From NCBI RefSeq assembly GCF_052216985.1, contig NZ_JBQOUY010000015.1, forward strand, positions 1 to 61,544: 61,544 bases of DNA, in the 5' to 3' direction. A program made the position numbers and the translations under genes. Positions 32,215 to 40,072 of the stretch are shown in pieces (the first letter of the stretch is position 1; every line of letters begins with the position of its first letter). The DNA comes from Acidaminococcus fermentans_A. Its GTDB lineage: Bacteria; Bacillota; Negativicutes; Acidaminococcales; Acidaminococcaceae. The notes under the pieces are model-generated. The model ran no database searches, was not told where the DNA came from, and saw only the letters and a program-made list of their open reading frames with translations.

Positions 32215-34331
32215 AGTTTCCCAAATTCCCGGGCTTTCCGGGATTCCATAAAAAGAAGGAAGTAAAACGGTTTCCTGGAGGAAAAGATAGGGAGCCTTCC
32301 CTGCTACACCTGGATCCCTCCCATCAGGATGTGCTGGAAAAAGGCAACCGCAGGGTGATCACTCTGGGCTATGTCCTGGGATTCGGTATCCTCCTGGTAG
32401 TGGGGAGACTGTTCTATCTCCAGATCATCCAGGGGCGGTCCATGGAACAGAAGGCCCTGAACCAGATCAGCGGGGAATATGTCGAAATCTCTCCCCGAGG
32501 CAGCATCCTGGACCGGAACGGGGAAGAACTGGCTGTCAGTGTGGTGAGCAAATCCCTCTATGTGGATCCTCAAGAACTGGTGGATGACCCAGCCCGGTGG
32601 CCGGTGGGGAAAATGCCCAGCCGGGATCCCAAAAGGGCAGCGGCAGATGCCCTGGCACCGGTGCTGGGCCTGCAAGCAGCGGAGCTCTATCAAGAGTTCT
32701 GCGAACCGGACCGCCGGTTCGTCTGGGTGAAACGGACCCTGGATCCTCATGAGGCGGATCAAGTGGAAGCCATCTTGAAAGAACAGAAGTTCAGCGGCTT
32801 CCATTTCAAAGAAGAAAGCAAACGGTTCTACACGAAAAATAACCTGGCGGCCCAGGTCCTGGGGTTCGTGGGGACCGATGACGAAGGATTGGAAGGAATC
32901 GAAGCGTCCCAGAATGAATACCTGAAAGGCCAGAACCAGAAAAAGATCAGTTTCTTCGATGCCAAGGGAAACCTGGTGGGACCCAGTGCCATGAACCAGG
33001 TCCAGGCCCGGCGCATGAACACCGTCCAGCTCACCATCGATGCCCGGATGCAGTTCATCTTGGAAAAAAGTTTGGATGAGGCTATCAAGAAGACCCATGC
33101 AGCCAGTGCAGCGGCCATCCTGATGGATCCCAATACCGGGGAAATCCTGGGGATGGCCAGCCGGCCCACCTTTGACCCCAACCATTTTGCAAAGGCCCGG
33201 GAGGGGGCCTATATGAACCGGGGCGTGGGCATCGTCTATGAACCGGGCTCTGTGTTCAAGCCCATCATGGGGTCCGCCGGTCTCATGGAAGGGATCATTA
33301 CCCCCTCCACACCCTTCAATGATGAAGGGTCCATCGATGTAGGCGGACGGAGGATCCGGAACTGGGACGGCAAAGGGATGGGCCATGTGACCTTTACCGA
33401 TGTGATCAAATTTTCCCTGAATACAGGGATGGCCGCTCTCGGCCTGAAACTGGGGGGCGAACGGGAAACGGAATACGCCAGGGATTTCGGCTTCGGCAGC
33501 GTCACCGGCAGTGATGTGCCGGGAGAAGAAGCCGGGATCCTGTACGATCCGGAAGACATGGTCCCCTCTGACGTAGCCACTATGGCCATCGGCCAGGGAA
33601 TCGCCGTGACACCCCTCCAGATGCTCCGGGCCATCTGTGCCATCGCCAATGGGGGAACGCTGGTGAAGCCCTATATCGTACAGAAGATCGTATCCCCTGA
33701 GGGAGCCATCCTGAAAGAGGGAAAGACAGAAGCGGTCCGGAAAGTGATCACCCCGGAAGTGGCGGAAGAAATGCGGACCATGATGGAAAAAGTAGTCTCC
33801 GAAGGGGGCGGTAAGACGGCCCAGATCAAAGGCTATAAAATCGCCGGCAAGACGGGGACCGCAGAAAAGCTATCTCCCAAGGGAGGGTATATCCCTGGAG
33901 TGTACATTGCCTCCTTTGTGGGTTTTGTGCCCAGTGACGCTCCCAAATACGCCATGATCATCATGCTGGATTCTCCCAAAGGGGCCTTCTACGGTTCTCA
34001 GGTCTCTGCTCCGATTTTCCGGGATACCCTCCAGCAGATCCTGGTGGCGGAAGGCATCCAGCCCAGCAACTGGGAGGGCCTCCCTACGGTGGAATCCCTG
34101 CTGGCCAAGACCGCCAAGGAAGCGGCGCCGCTGGCCACCCTGGAAGCTGGGGAAGACGGCTCTGTGAAACTGCCCAACTTGGCAGGCCATTCCATCCGGG
34201 AAGTGGCCGGAGCCTTGGGCGGAGCGAAGCTGTCCCTGATCCCCATTGGCAGTGGGACCAGCTGGAAACAAAATCCGGCCCCAGGGACGGTCCTCCACAG
34301 CGGAGATACGGTGACCGTCTATTTCCGATAG
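32211..34331 (+). CDS. ftsI: Division penicillin-binding protein (PBP2b/SpoVD type) with PASTA domain
   Basis: Class B PBP of about 706 residues: one membrane anchor (about 52-70), dimerisation domain, transpeptidase domain and one C-terminal PASTA domain (LPNLAGHSIREVAGAL to the end). Active-site motifs: SxxK as GSVFK, SxN as SLN (KFSLNTGM), and KTG as AGKTGTAEK. It crosslinks septal peptidoglycan with the neighbouring FtsW. I prefer a TTG start at 32211, because GGGAGG is 8 bp upstream and TTGA overlaps the ftsW stop; a GTG at 32202 directly abuts the ribosome site. C-terminal PASTA is common in Gram-positive relatives and Negativicutes. Confidence 0.9.
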   Translation: MKFPKFPGFPGFHKKKEVKRFPGGKDREPSLLHLDPSHQDVLEKGNRRVITLGYVLGFGILLVVGRLFYLQIIQGRSMEQKALNQISGEYVEISPRGSILDRNGEELAVSVVSKSLYVDPQELVDDPARWPVGKMPSRDPKRAAADALAPVLGLQAAELYQEFCEPDRRFVWVKRTLDPHEADQVEAILKEQKFSGFHFKEESKRFYTKNNLAAQVLGFVGTDDEGLEGIEASQNEYLKGQNQKKISFFDAKGNLVGPSAMNQVQARRMNTVQLTIDARMQFILEKSLDEAIKKTHAASAAAILMDPNTGEILGMASRPTFDPNHFAKAREGAYMNRGVGIVYEPGSVFKPIMGSAGLMEGIITPSTPFNDEGSIDVGGRRIRNWDGKGMGHVTFTDVIKFSLNTGMAALGLKLGGERETEYARDFGFGSVTGSDVPGEEAGILYDPEDMVPSDVATMAIGQGIAVTPLQMLRAICAIANGGTLVKPYIVQKIVSPEGAILKEGKTEAVRKVITPEVAEEMRTMMEKVVSEGGGKTAQIKGYKIAGKTGTAEKLSPKGGYIPGVYIASFVGFVPSDAPKYAMIIMLDSPKGAFYGSQVSAPIFRDTLQQILVAEGIQPSNWEGLPTVESLLAKTAKEAAPLATLEAGEDGSVKLPNLAGHSIREVAGALGGAKLSLIPIGSGTSWKQNPAPGTVLHSGDTVTVYFR

Positions 34332-34335
34332 ACAC

Positions 34336-34378
34336 GCACCCTGCCGCCAGGCCTCTTTTCAGCCCCAGTGGCAGGGTG
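34336..34378 (+). terminator. Inverted repeat after ftsI
   Basis: CACCCTGCC/GGCAGGGTG with a long loop, a few bases after the ftsI stop. It lacks a clear T-tract, so termination is only likely. Confidence 0.4.
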
Positions 34379-34398
34379 TAGAATAATAGAAAAGGAAA

Positions 34399-34428
34399 GA
34401 GGGGCTGCTGCGCAAGCAGCAGCCCCTC
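34399..34428 (+). other. GCTGCTGC hairpin abutting the folD ribosome-binding site
   Basis: A perfect 13-bp stem GAGGGGCTGCTGC/GCAGCAGCCCCTC with loop GCAA, ending 2 bp before AAGGAG of the folD-like gene. It belongs to the recurrent hairpin family; no T-run follows, so it would remain in the folD leader. Confidence 0.6.
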
Positions 34429-34441
34429 ACAAGGAGATACA

Positions 34442-35260
34442 ATGGAACAGATCATCATGGCCGGGAAGCCGGTAGCAGAAAAAATACGGAAGGAACTCCA
34501 GGAAAGATTCGCGGGAAAGGACCTGACCCTGGCCACGTTCCTCATTGGGGACAATCCGGCGGCACAGGTCTACAAACGCAGCCTGCTCCGGACGGCGGCC
34601 AGCCTGGGGATCCAGACCCGGGATGTGGTTCTGCCCAAAGAAACCAGTCAGGAAGAGGCAGAAAAAGTCCTGCGGGGACTCAGTGACGATCCCCAGGTCA
34701 GCGGCATCCTGCCCCTGGTCCCCTTTCCCCAGCATATCCGCCGGATGGACCTGGTCCAGCAGATGGATCCGGAAAAGGACATGGACTGCATCCATCCCAT
34801 CAACGGAGGGAAGTTCTACCTGGGCATCACCCCTTGGGCACCCTGCACCCCCCGGGCCTGCATGGCGATCCTGGACTATTACGGGATCCCTCTGGCAGGA
34901 CAGAATGTGGTGATGGTGGGCTACGGCGAAGTGGTAGGACGGCCGCTCACCCTGATGCTCATGGGCCGCTATGCCACTGTGACCGTCTGCCGTTCCCGCA
35001 CAAAAAATCTGCCTGCCATTACCCGGCAGGCAGATATCATCCTCAGCGCGGTGGGCAAGCCCAACCTCATTACTGAGGATATGATCCAGGAAGGTGCTGT
35101 AGTGGTGGATGTAGGCATCAATTCTGTGGATGGGAAACTGGTAGGAGACGTGTCCGAAGCCGCGAAGATGGCCAAAGCTTCGGCTTATACCCCGGTTCCC
35201 GGCGGAGTAGGTGTGGTCAGCAACCTGATGGTGATGGAGACCCTTACTCGCTGTCTCTGA
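34442..35260 (+). CDS. FolD-like protein with replaced catalytic residues
   Basis: 272-residue member of the methylene-tetrahydrofolate dehydrogenase/cyclohydrolase family by overall order (PCTPRA, VGRPLT, ATVTVCRSRT, ADIILSAVGKPNLI, VVDVGINS, PGGVG). Key sites differ: aligning Tyr44 with the conserved Tyr puts Leu48 where the catalytic Lys should be; the QLPLP motif reads LVPFP, losing the Gln; the GRSxxVGxP dinucleotide loop reads GYGEVVGRP; and PGGVGPMT reads PGGVGVVS. The KDMD segment is kept. Cyclohydrolase activity is therefore doubtful, and it may be a paralogue with another role. No second folD gene is in the window. Start has AAGGAG and a hairpin just upstream. Confidence 0.75.
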   Translation: MEQIIMAGKPVAEKIRKELQERFAGKDLTLATFLIGDNPAAQVYKRSLLRTAASLGIQTRDVVLPKETSQEEAEKVLRGLSDDPQVSGILPLVPFPQHIRRMDLVQQMDPEKDMDCIHPINGGKFYLGITPWAPCTPRACMAILDYYGIPLAGQNVVMVGYGEVVGRPLTLMLMGRYATVTVCRSRTKNLPAITRQADIILSAVGKPNLITEDMIQEGAVVVDVGINSVDGKLVGDVSEAAKMAKASAYTPVPGGVGVVSNLMVMETLTRCL

Positions 35261-35656
35261 TCATTTATTGTCTTTGGCAGCCAGTTTGCCCAGGAATTTG
35301 GCCTTGTTCACCAGGAACCGTTCGTGGGTGGCCTGGCCGATGGTGCCGTAATTGTCAGAAACGGTGATCTTGAAGGTCAGTTTCCGTCCGTCCACGCCCA
35401 CCAGTACCGCTTTGGCCGTAACGGTCTTGCCTACAGCGGTGGCTGCATCGTGGGACAGGTTCACGCTGATCCCCACACTGGTGGTCTCGTCATCCAGGCA
35501 GGGATCGACGATGGCGCAGGCAGCCTTTTCCATCAGGGCCAGCATGGCCGGGGTGGCATAGACATCCAGGGAACCACTGCCCATGGCGGCTGCAGTGTTG
35601 GTGTGGAGCACGGTATCCGTGGCTTCGCCCACGGCGCCGATACGGAATTCTTTCAT
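35261..35656 (-). CDS. FlK-like hotdog thioesterase
   Basis: Hotdog-fold protein of 131 residues resembling the fluoroacetyl-CoA thioesterase (FlK) family. Seen are LALMEKAACAIVDPCLDDETTSVGISVNLSHDAAT, where the family places catalytic Glu/Thr/His residues, and GQATHERFLVNKAKF at the end. Most members hydrolyse unknown acyl-CoAs; fluoroacetyl-CoA specificity cannot be claimed from sequence. It is convergent with the FolD-like gene (stop codons adjacent) and divergent from an acyl-CoA ligase gene 75 bp away, suggesting work on the same acyl-CoA. Start at ATG 35656; GTG 35665 is an alternative. Confidence 0.75.
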   Translation of the reverse strand: MKEFRIGAVGEATDTVLHTNTAAAMGSGSLDVYATPAMLALMEKAACAIVDPCLDDETTSVGISVNLSHDAATAVGKTVTAKAVLVGVDGRKLTFKITVSDNYGTIGQATHERFLVNKAKFLGKLAAKDNK

Positions 35657-35731
35657 GATATCCACTTCTCTCTTTTAGATTTTTGACAAGTCCATCTTAC
35701 TCGTTTTTTACCGGAAAGGCAAGGAGGCAGC

Positions 35732-37228
35732 ATGTTTTATGATGAGTTGCTGAAGGGGAAGGCTCCTGGCCAAGTGGCCCTGGTGGACCAGGAACAGGAG
35801 CTGACCTATGGGGAACTGGAGGCAAAAGTGGAACGCTGGGCCGCTTTTCTCCAGGCGAAGGGGCTGCGGAAGGGGCAGCGGGCGGCCCTGGTGAGCCGGA
35901 ACTGCAATGGCTTCGTGGCCGCCTATCTGGCGGTGATCCGGGCCGGGGGCGTCATCGTCCCCATCAATTTCCAGCTGGTCCCCCGAGAAATCGCCTATAT
36001 CCTGAAAGATGCAGGGATCTCCCTTTTGATCAGCCGCCAACCGTTGGAGCTGGGAGCGGCCCTGGAAGAAGCGGGCATCTCCGGAGTCCAGCAGTTCCTA
36101 TACGAAGACCTGGATGGACCAGTGGACTGGACTTTCCAGCCCCCCCAGCGGCGGGAGGAAGAAAACTGCACTATCATCTATACCTCCGGGACAACCGGCC
36201 ACCCCAAGGGAGCCATACTGAGCCACCGGAACCTATTGACCAATGCCCAGGCCTATTGTGAGGCGGTGGGACTGGTGCCGGAAGACCGGATCCTCTGCCT
36301 TTTGCCCATGTACCACTGTTACGGCTGGACGGTCTGTGTCACCAGTGGCCTCCTCCTGGGGGCCCGGATCGTGATCCAGACCAACTATAATTTCAAGACG
36401 GCCCTGCGGCTGGTGGTCCGCCAGCAGGTATCCATCTTCGTAGGAGTTCCGGCAGTGATGGAACTGCTGCTCAATGGGGCTGACCTGGCGGATCTGGCTT
36501 CGGTGCGGGCCTTCATCTGCGGCGGAGCGGTCCTGACCAAGGAACTGGGCGAACGGTTCTCGGCATGGAGCCGGAAACCCCTGCTGGATGGATACGGACT
36601 TTCGGAAACGTCTCCTGTGGTCAGCTTCAACCGGCCGGGCAAGACCCGGTTCGGGACTATAGGGATCCCCATCCATGGAGTGGAAGTGGCCATCCTGGAT
36701 CCGGAAGGCCGGACGATGCCCCAGGGAAAGACTGGGGAAATCGCCGTCCGGGGACCCAATGTGATGCTGGGCTACTTGAACCAGGAAAAAGAGACGGAAC
36801 GGGTTTTCCGGTACGGCTGGTTCCATACAGAAGATGTGGGCTTCTTCGATGAGGAGGGGTTCCTGCATCTGGTAGACCGGCTGAAAGACCTGATCATTTC
36901 CAGCGGGGAGAATATCTATCCCCGGGAAGTAGAACGGGTCCTCCTCCAGTATCCGGGGGTGGCGGAGGCTGCGGTCATCGGCTATCCGGACCCCCTCCGG
37001 GGCCAGTCCGTTGCAGCCTGGCTGGTCCCGGAAGCGGGGGCCCAGGTGGATCTCCGTGCCCTGCGCCGGTACCTATTGGACCGGATCGCTCCTTACAAAG
37101 TCCCGAAGAAATACTTCCTGAGGGAAAAATTTCCCAGGACCAGCCTGGGGAAGGTACAGAAGAACAGGCTTCGGGATGAAACCTTGAAGCTTTTGGAAAA
37201 GAACAGAACAGCCGGGAGGGCTTTATGA
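35732..37228 (+). CDS. AMP-forming acyl-CoA synthetase
   Basis: Adenylate-forming enzyme of 498 residues. Motif A5/P-loop IIYTSGTTGHPKGAILSHRN, A8-type DGYGLSETSPVVSFN, the hinge HTEDVGFFDEEGFLHLVDRLKDLIISSGENIYPREVE and the terminal catalytic Lys in RTSLGKVQKNRLR are intact. It activates a carboxylic acid to its CoA thioester; chain length is unknown, with medium- or long-chain fatty acid most likely from similarity to FadD-like enzymes. Lies opposite the hotdog thioesterase gene and overlaps the next lipoprotein gene by 4 bp. AAGGAGG precedes the ATG. Confidence 0.87.
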   Translation: MFYDELLKGKAPGQVALVDQEQELTYGELEAKVERWAAFLQAKGLRKGQRAALVSRNCNGFVAAYLAVIRAGGVIVPINFQLVPREIAYILKDAGISLLISRQPLELGAALEEAGISGVQQFLYEDLDGPVDWTFQPPQRREEENCTIIYTSGTTGHPKGAILSHRNLLTNAQAYCEAVGLVPEDRILCLLPMYHCYGWTVCVTSGLLLGARIVIQTNYNFKTALRLVVRQQVSIFVGVPAVMELLLNGADLADLASVRAFICGGAVLTKELGERFSAWSRKPLLDGYGLSETSPVVSFNRPGKTRFGTIGIPIHGVEVAILDPEGRTMPQGKTGEIAVRGPNVMLGYLNQEKETERVFRYGWFHTEDVGFFDEEGFLHLVDRLKDLIISSGENIYPREVERVLLQYPGVAEAAVIGYPDPLRGQSVAAWLVPEAGAQVDLRALRRYLLDRIAPYKVPKKYFLREKFPRTSLGKVQKNRLRDETLKLLEKNRTAGRAL

Positions 37229-37983
37229 GAAAAATTATGCTCCTTGGGTGCCTGCTGCTGAGCCTTCTCTTCAGCGGCTGCGCCAAAGGCCATATCACGA
37301 TGGAAATCACCCGTCTGGGTGCGGCCGACCTGACTTGCAGACTGGTGACGGCACCGGTGCTGAAACCTACGGTGGATGCGTTCCAGGAAGATTTCCAAAA
37401 GGACGGATACGCTGTCCAGCCTGCCAAAGAAGGGCAGTATGAAGGCTTCATCGCTACCAAACACTACAACCAGGTGAAAGACATCAAGGATTCCAAGGTA
37501 CTGAAGACCTTCGATATCCGGACCTGGGAACAGGCGGCCCAGGAGGCAGCCGGGTCCCAGGACGGAGGGAATGGGAAAAGGGCGGAACTTCCCAAGGGAG
37601 AGAAGAAACCCATCGTCCAGCTCCAGGGCGGGCTGCTCTTCGATACCATCAGCGTCCATACAGGGATCAACATGGCCCCTAAAGAAGAACTAAAGAACCG
37701 GGATGCCCAGGCCGTGCTCCAGAGCATCCTGAAGCAGTTCGACCTGCGGTTCACACTGATCCTGCCTACGGGAGTGGATGATACCAATGCCACCCAGGTC
37801 AGTGACGACAAACGGACCCTTACCTGGAAGCTGCCCTTGGGAGAAGAGACCCCCATGGACGCTACCGTCACCTACTTGAACCCGGTGAAAGCTGCCGGCT
37901 GGCTCATGGTACTCTTGGTAGTGGGCGGCGTAGGAGACGCCTATTACCGGAAGCGGAAGCGGATGAAGGGGACTGGGGCGTGA
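37225..37983 (+). CDS. LppM-like (DUF3153) lipoprotein with C-terminal membrane helix
   Basis: Envelope lipoprotein of 252 residues: signal peptide with lipobox FSGC (Cys at about 20), a beta-rich domain opening with HITMEITRLGAADLTCRL, a Gly/Glu/Lys-rich linker near 110-132 and a C-terminal helix (about 228-243) followed by a basic tail. This matches the LppM/DUF3153 layout. Its function here is unknown. The start overlaps the acyl-CoA synthetase stop (ATGA), so the two are translated together. A strong terminator follows. Confidence 0.75.
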   Translation: MRKIMLLGCLLLSLLFSGCAKGHITMEITRLGAADLTCRLVTAPVLKPTVDAFQEDFQKDGYAVQPAKEGQYEGFIATKHYNQVKDIKDSKVLKTFDIRTWEQAAQEAAGSQDGGNGKRAELPKGEKKPIVQLQGGLLFDTISVHTGINMAPKEELKNRDAQAVLQSILKQFDLRFTLILPTGVDDTNATQVSDDKRTLTWKLPLGEETPMDATVTYLNPVKAAGWLMVLLVVGGVGDAYYRKRKRMKGTGA

Positions 37984-38008
37984 GCCGCAGCCCTTTTCCT
38001 AATAAAGC

Positions 38009-38053
38009 AAAGCCCTGTTGGATGAAAGAGGGGGGAGCATCCAACAGGGCTTT
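38009..38053. terminator. Two-way terminator between convergent units
   Basis: A 16-bp stem AAAGCCCTGTTGGATG/CATCCAACAGGGCTTT with a 13-nt loop, between the rightward lipoprotein gene and the leftward CMD-like gene. Confidence 0.85.
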
Positions 38054-38108
38054 GTGTGGTTTATGGACAAACTTTTAGAAGGTATGCAGAAGTAAAAATG
38101 ACAGCAGG

Positions 38109-38489
38109 CTAGTCTTCCACCGGTTCCAGATCCAGTTTTTCCAGGATGGGCAGGAGTTTGGTGACGCCGCAGGTGAAGAAGATAATCCGGATGACTTCGC
38201 AGATATCATCTACGGTGGCGCCATTTTCCAGGGCCAGGCGGGAATGGACTTTCATGGTGGTCTCTGTTCCGGTGGCCATGCCAATGGCCATGACGATCAA
38301 TTCCCGGTACTTCCGGGGAATCTGGGTGTCAGAGGCATTGTCCGTATAGCCGTCCAGAAAGGCTTTGACCAGCATGGGATCATTGCCCATTTTCCGGTGG
38401 CTGTCCATAATGGCACCACCCCGGGCTTTTTTCAGTTCTTCCAGGAATTTCCGGCTTTTGGCCAGTTTTTCAGCATTTGTCTGTTTCAT
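38109..38489 (-). CDS. Carboxymuconolactone decarboxylase (AhpD-like) family protein lacking CxxC
   Basis: Helical protein of 126 residues of the CMD/AhpD family (PRKYRELIVMAIGMATGTETTMKVHSRLALENGATVDDICEVI). Peroxidase-type members carry CxxC before the His; here the position reads TETT, so a thiol-peroxidase role is unlikely and a lyase, decarboxylase or scaffold role is more plausible. It starts 4 bp after the OadA-like gene ends, so both belong to one LacI-controlled leftward transcript. The start at 38489 is preceded by the end of that gene; an upstream ATG at 38507 would overlap it. Confidence 0.75.
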   Translation of the reverse strand: MKQTNAEKLAKSRKFLEELKKARGGAIMDSHRKMGNDPMLVKAFLDGYTDNASDTQIPRKYRELIVMAIGMATGTETTMKVHSRLALENGATVDDICEVIRIIFFTCGVTKLLPILEKLDLEPVED

Positions 38490-38493
38490 GGTT

Positions 38494-39903
38494 TCAGGCC
38501 TCCACATGATATTTTTTCTTCAGGAAATCAGGGGCAACGGTGGGGAACAGGGCATAGGTCAGGATATCCTCTTCCGTGCGGGCCAGGTTTCCGGCTTCCG
38601 CTTTGGCTTTTTCCCAGCCAGGTTCCAGCAGACTGGCCGGACGGCAGTCAATGGGTGGCTTGCCGCCCAGGGCTTTTTGCAGCAGCACTGGATCGATGGG
38701 TCCGGGAGGGCACCCGTACATGCCCCGGCAGTAGTCCCGCATTTCTTTGCTGATGAATTTGTACCGCTCGCCCATCAGCACATTGCTGGTGGCCTGGGCC
38801 CCGCAGATTTGGCTGCTGGGAGTGGCCAGGGGCGGGTACCCCATATCTTTCCGGACCCAGGTGACTTCTTCCAGGATTTCCGGCAGCCGGTCCAGGGCGT
38901 TCATGGCTTTCAGCTGATTTTCCAGGTTGGTGAGCATGCCGCCGGGCACCTGATGCTGGAGACATCCCACATCCACGCCTACCAGCCGGCTTTCCACATC
39001 CTTGTGGATTTCCCGGAGATACTGGAACCCTTTGTTCAGTGCAGTAAAAGGAGCCAGGTCAATATGAGGATCCCGGCAGGTACCGCGTAGACCGGCGATG
39101 AAACTTTCAATGGGGGGATGGCCGGGCCCCAGGCCCAGACTGGAAACACAAACATCTACTCCGTCGGCACCCGCCCGGATGGCTTCCCAATAGCACATTT
39201 CCGCCATGCCTCCGGTGCAGTGACAATGGAGATGGACAGGGATGTCCAGGGCTTTTTTCAGGGCACGGATCAGGGTATAGGCCATGGGCGGGGTCATCAG
39301 ACCGGCCATGTCTTCCACGTGCATGAGCTGGGCCCCCATTTCCTGCTGGGCCAGGGCATTTTCCACAAAAGAATCAATGGTGTTGAGGGGGCTCAGGTTG
39401 TACTGGAGGCTGCCCTCGATTTTTTTGCCTATTTTTTGTACCGCATGGAAAGCAGTCTCACAGTTCCGCAGATCCTGCAGGGCATCAAAGATCAGGAACA
39501 CATCGATGCCGGCTTTGGCGGCACATTCCACGAATTTTTCCACGATATCATCAGGATAAGCGTGGTAGCCCACCAGGTTTTGGCCTCGGAGGACCATCTT
39601 CAGAGGGGTGTGCTTCATATACCGCTTGAAGGTACGGACTCGGTCCCAGGGATCATCTTGGAGAAAACGGATGCAGACGTCAAAGGTGGCGCCGCCCCAC
39701 ATTTCCATGGATGCATAGCCGAGCTGGTCCATCCGGGAAAGAAATGGAATCATTTCTTCGGTTTTTACTCGGGTAGCCAGCAGAGACTGGATCCCGTCAC
39801 GGAATTCCACACTGTTGAATTGTACCGGTTCCGAACTGGCAAAAGCAGATCCGCCGGTGAAGGCTTTGGTATTCTTTGTCTGTTGTTCCGCCGCCAATTT
39901 CAT
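38494..39903 (-). CDS. Oxaloacetate decarboxylase alpha/PycB-like TIM-barrel protein with altered metal site
   Basis: 469-residue protein of the carboxyltransferase/HMGL-like (DRE-TIM) superfamily, similar to OadA, PycB and transcarboxylase 5S over its whole length (RDGIQSLLATRV at 35-46, HLHCHCTGGMAEM, HQVPGGMLTNLENQL). There is no C-terminal biotinyl domain. In carboxyltransferases a carboxylated Lys in the IKDMAGL motif binds the metal; here the motif is VEDMAGL with Glu197. The first motif RDAHQS reads RDGIQS. It may therefore be an aldolase or lyase, or a decarboxylase with unusual chemistry. GGAAAGGAG precedes ATG 39903. The promoter carries two LacI-type boxes. Confidence 0.78.
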   Translation of the reverse strand: MKLAAEQQTKNTKAFTGGSAFASSEPVQFNSVEFRDGIQSLLATRVKTEEMIPFLSRMDQLGYASMEMWGGATFDVCIRFLQDDPWDRVRTFKRYMKHTPLKMVLRGQNLVGYHAYPDDIVEKFVECAAKAGIDVFLIFDALQDLRNCETAFHAVQKIGKKIEGSLQYNLSPLNTIDSFVENALAQQEMGAQLMHVEDMAGLMTPPMAYTLIRALKKALDIPVHLHCHCTGGMAEMCYWEAIRAGADGVDVCVSSLGLGPGHPPIESFIAGLRGTCRDPHIDLAPFTALNKGFQYLREIHKDVESRLVGVDVGCLQHQVPGGMLTNLENQLKAMNALDRLPEILEEVTWVRKDMGYPPLATPSSQICGAQATSNVLMGERYKFISKEMRDYCRGMYGCPPGPIDPVLLQKALGGKPPIDCRPASLLEPGWEKAKAEAGNLARTEEDILTYALFPTVAPDFLKKKYHVEA

Positions 39904-39953
39904 CACAACTCCTTTCCCTGTCAGGGGTGAAAGTTCTTTTTTGCAAGTCTTGC

Positions 39954-40010
39954 TAAAACGTTTCACTAAATCGTTTAACTTATTCTTGCATGATTTTCAG
40001 ATTTTGTCAA
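39954..40010 (-). promoter_or_regulatory. Promoter and two LacI-type boxes of the OadA-like unit
   Basis: Leftward TTGACA (40010-40005), 17-bp spacer and AAGAAT (39987-39982), then two boxes downstream: TAAATCGTTTAA (39967-39978) and TAAAACGTTTCA (39954-39965). Each differs by about one base from the boxes at the PFOR promoter, or their complements, so one LacI protein probably represses both. Confidence 0.6.
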
Positions 40011-40072
40011 CAAAAAAAACGGAAAGGCGAAAAAAGTCACCTTTCCGTTTTTCTTTTTCTGCTGGCAGGGTC

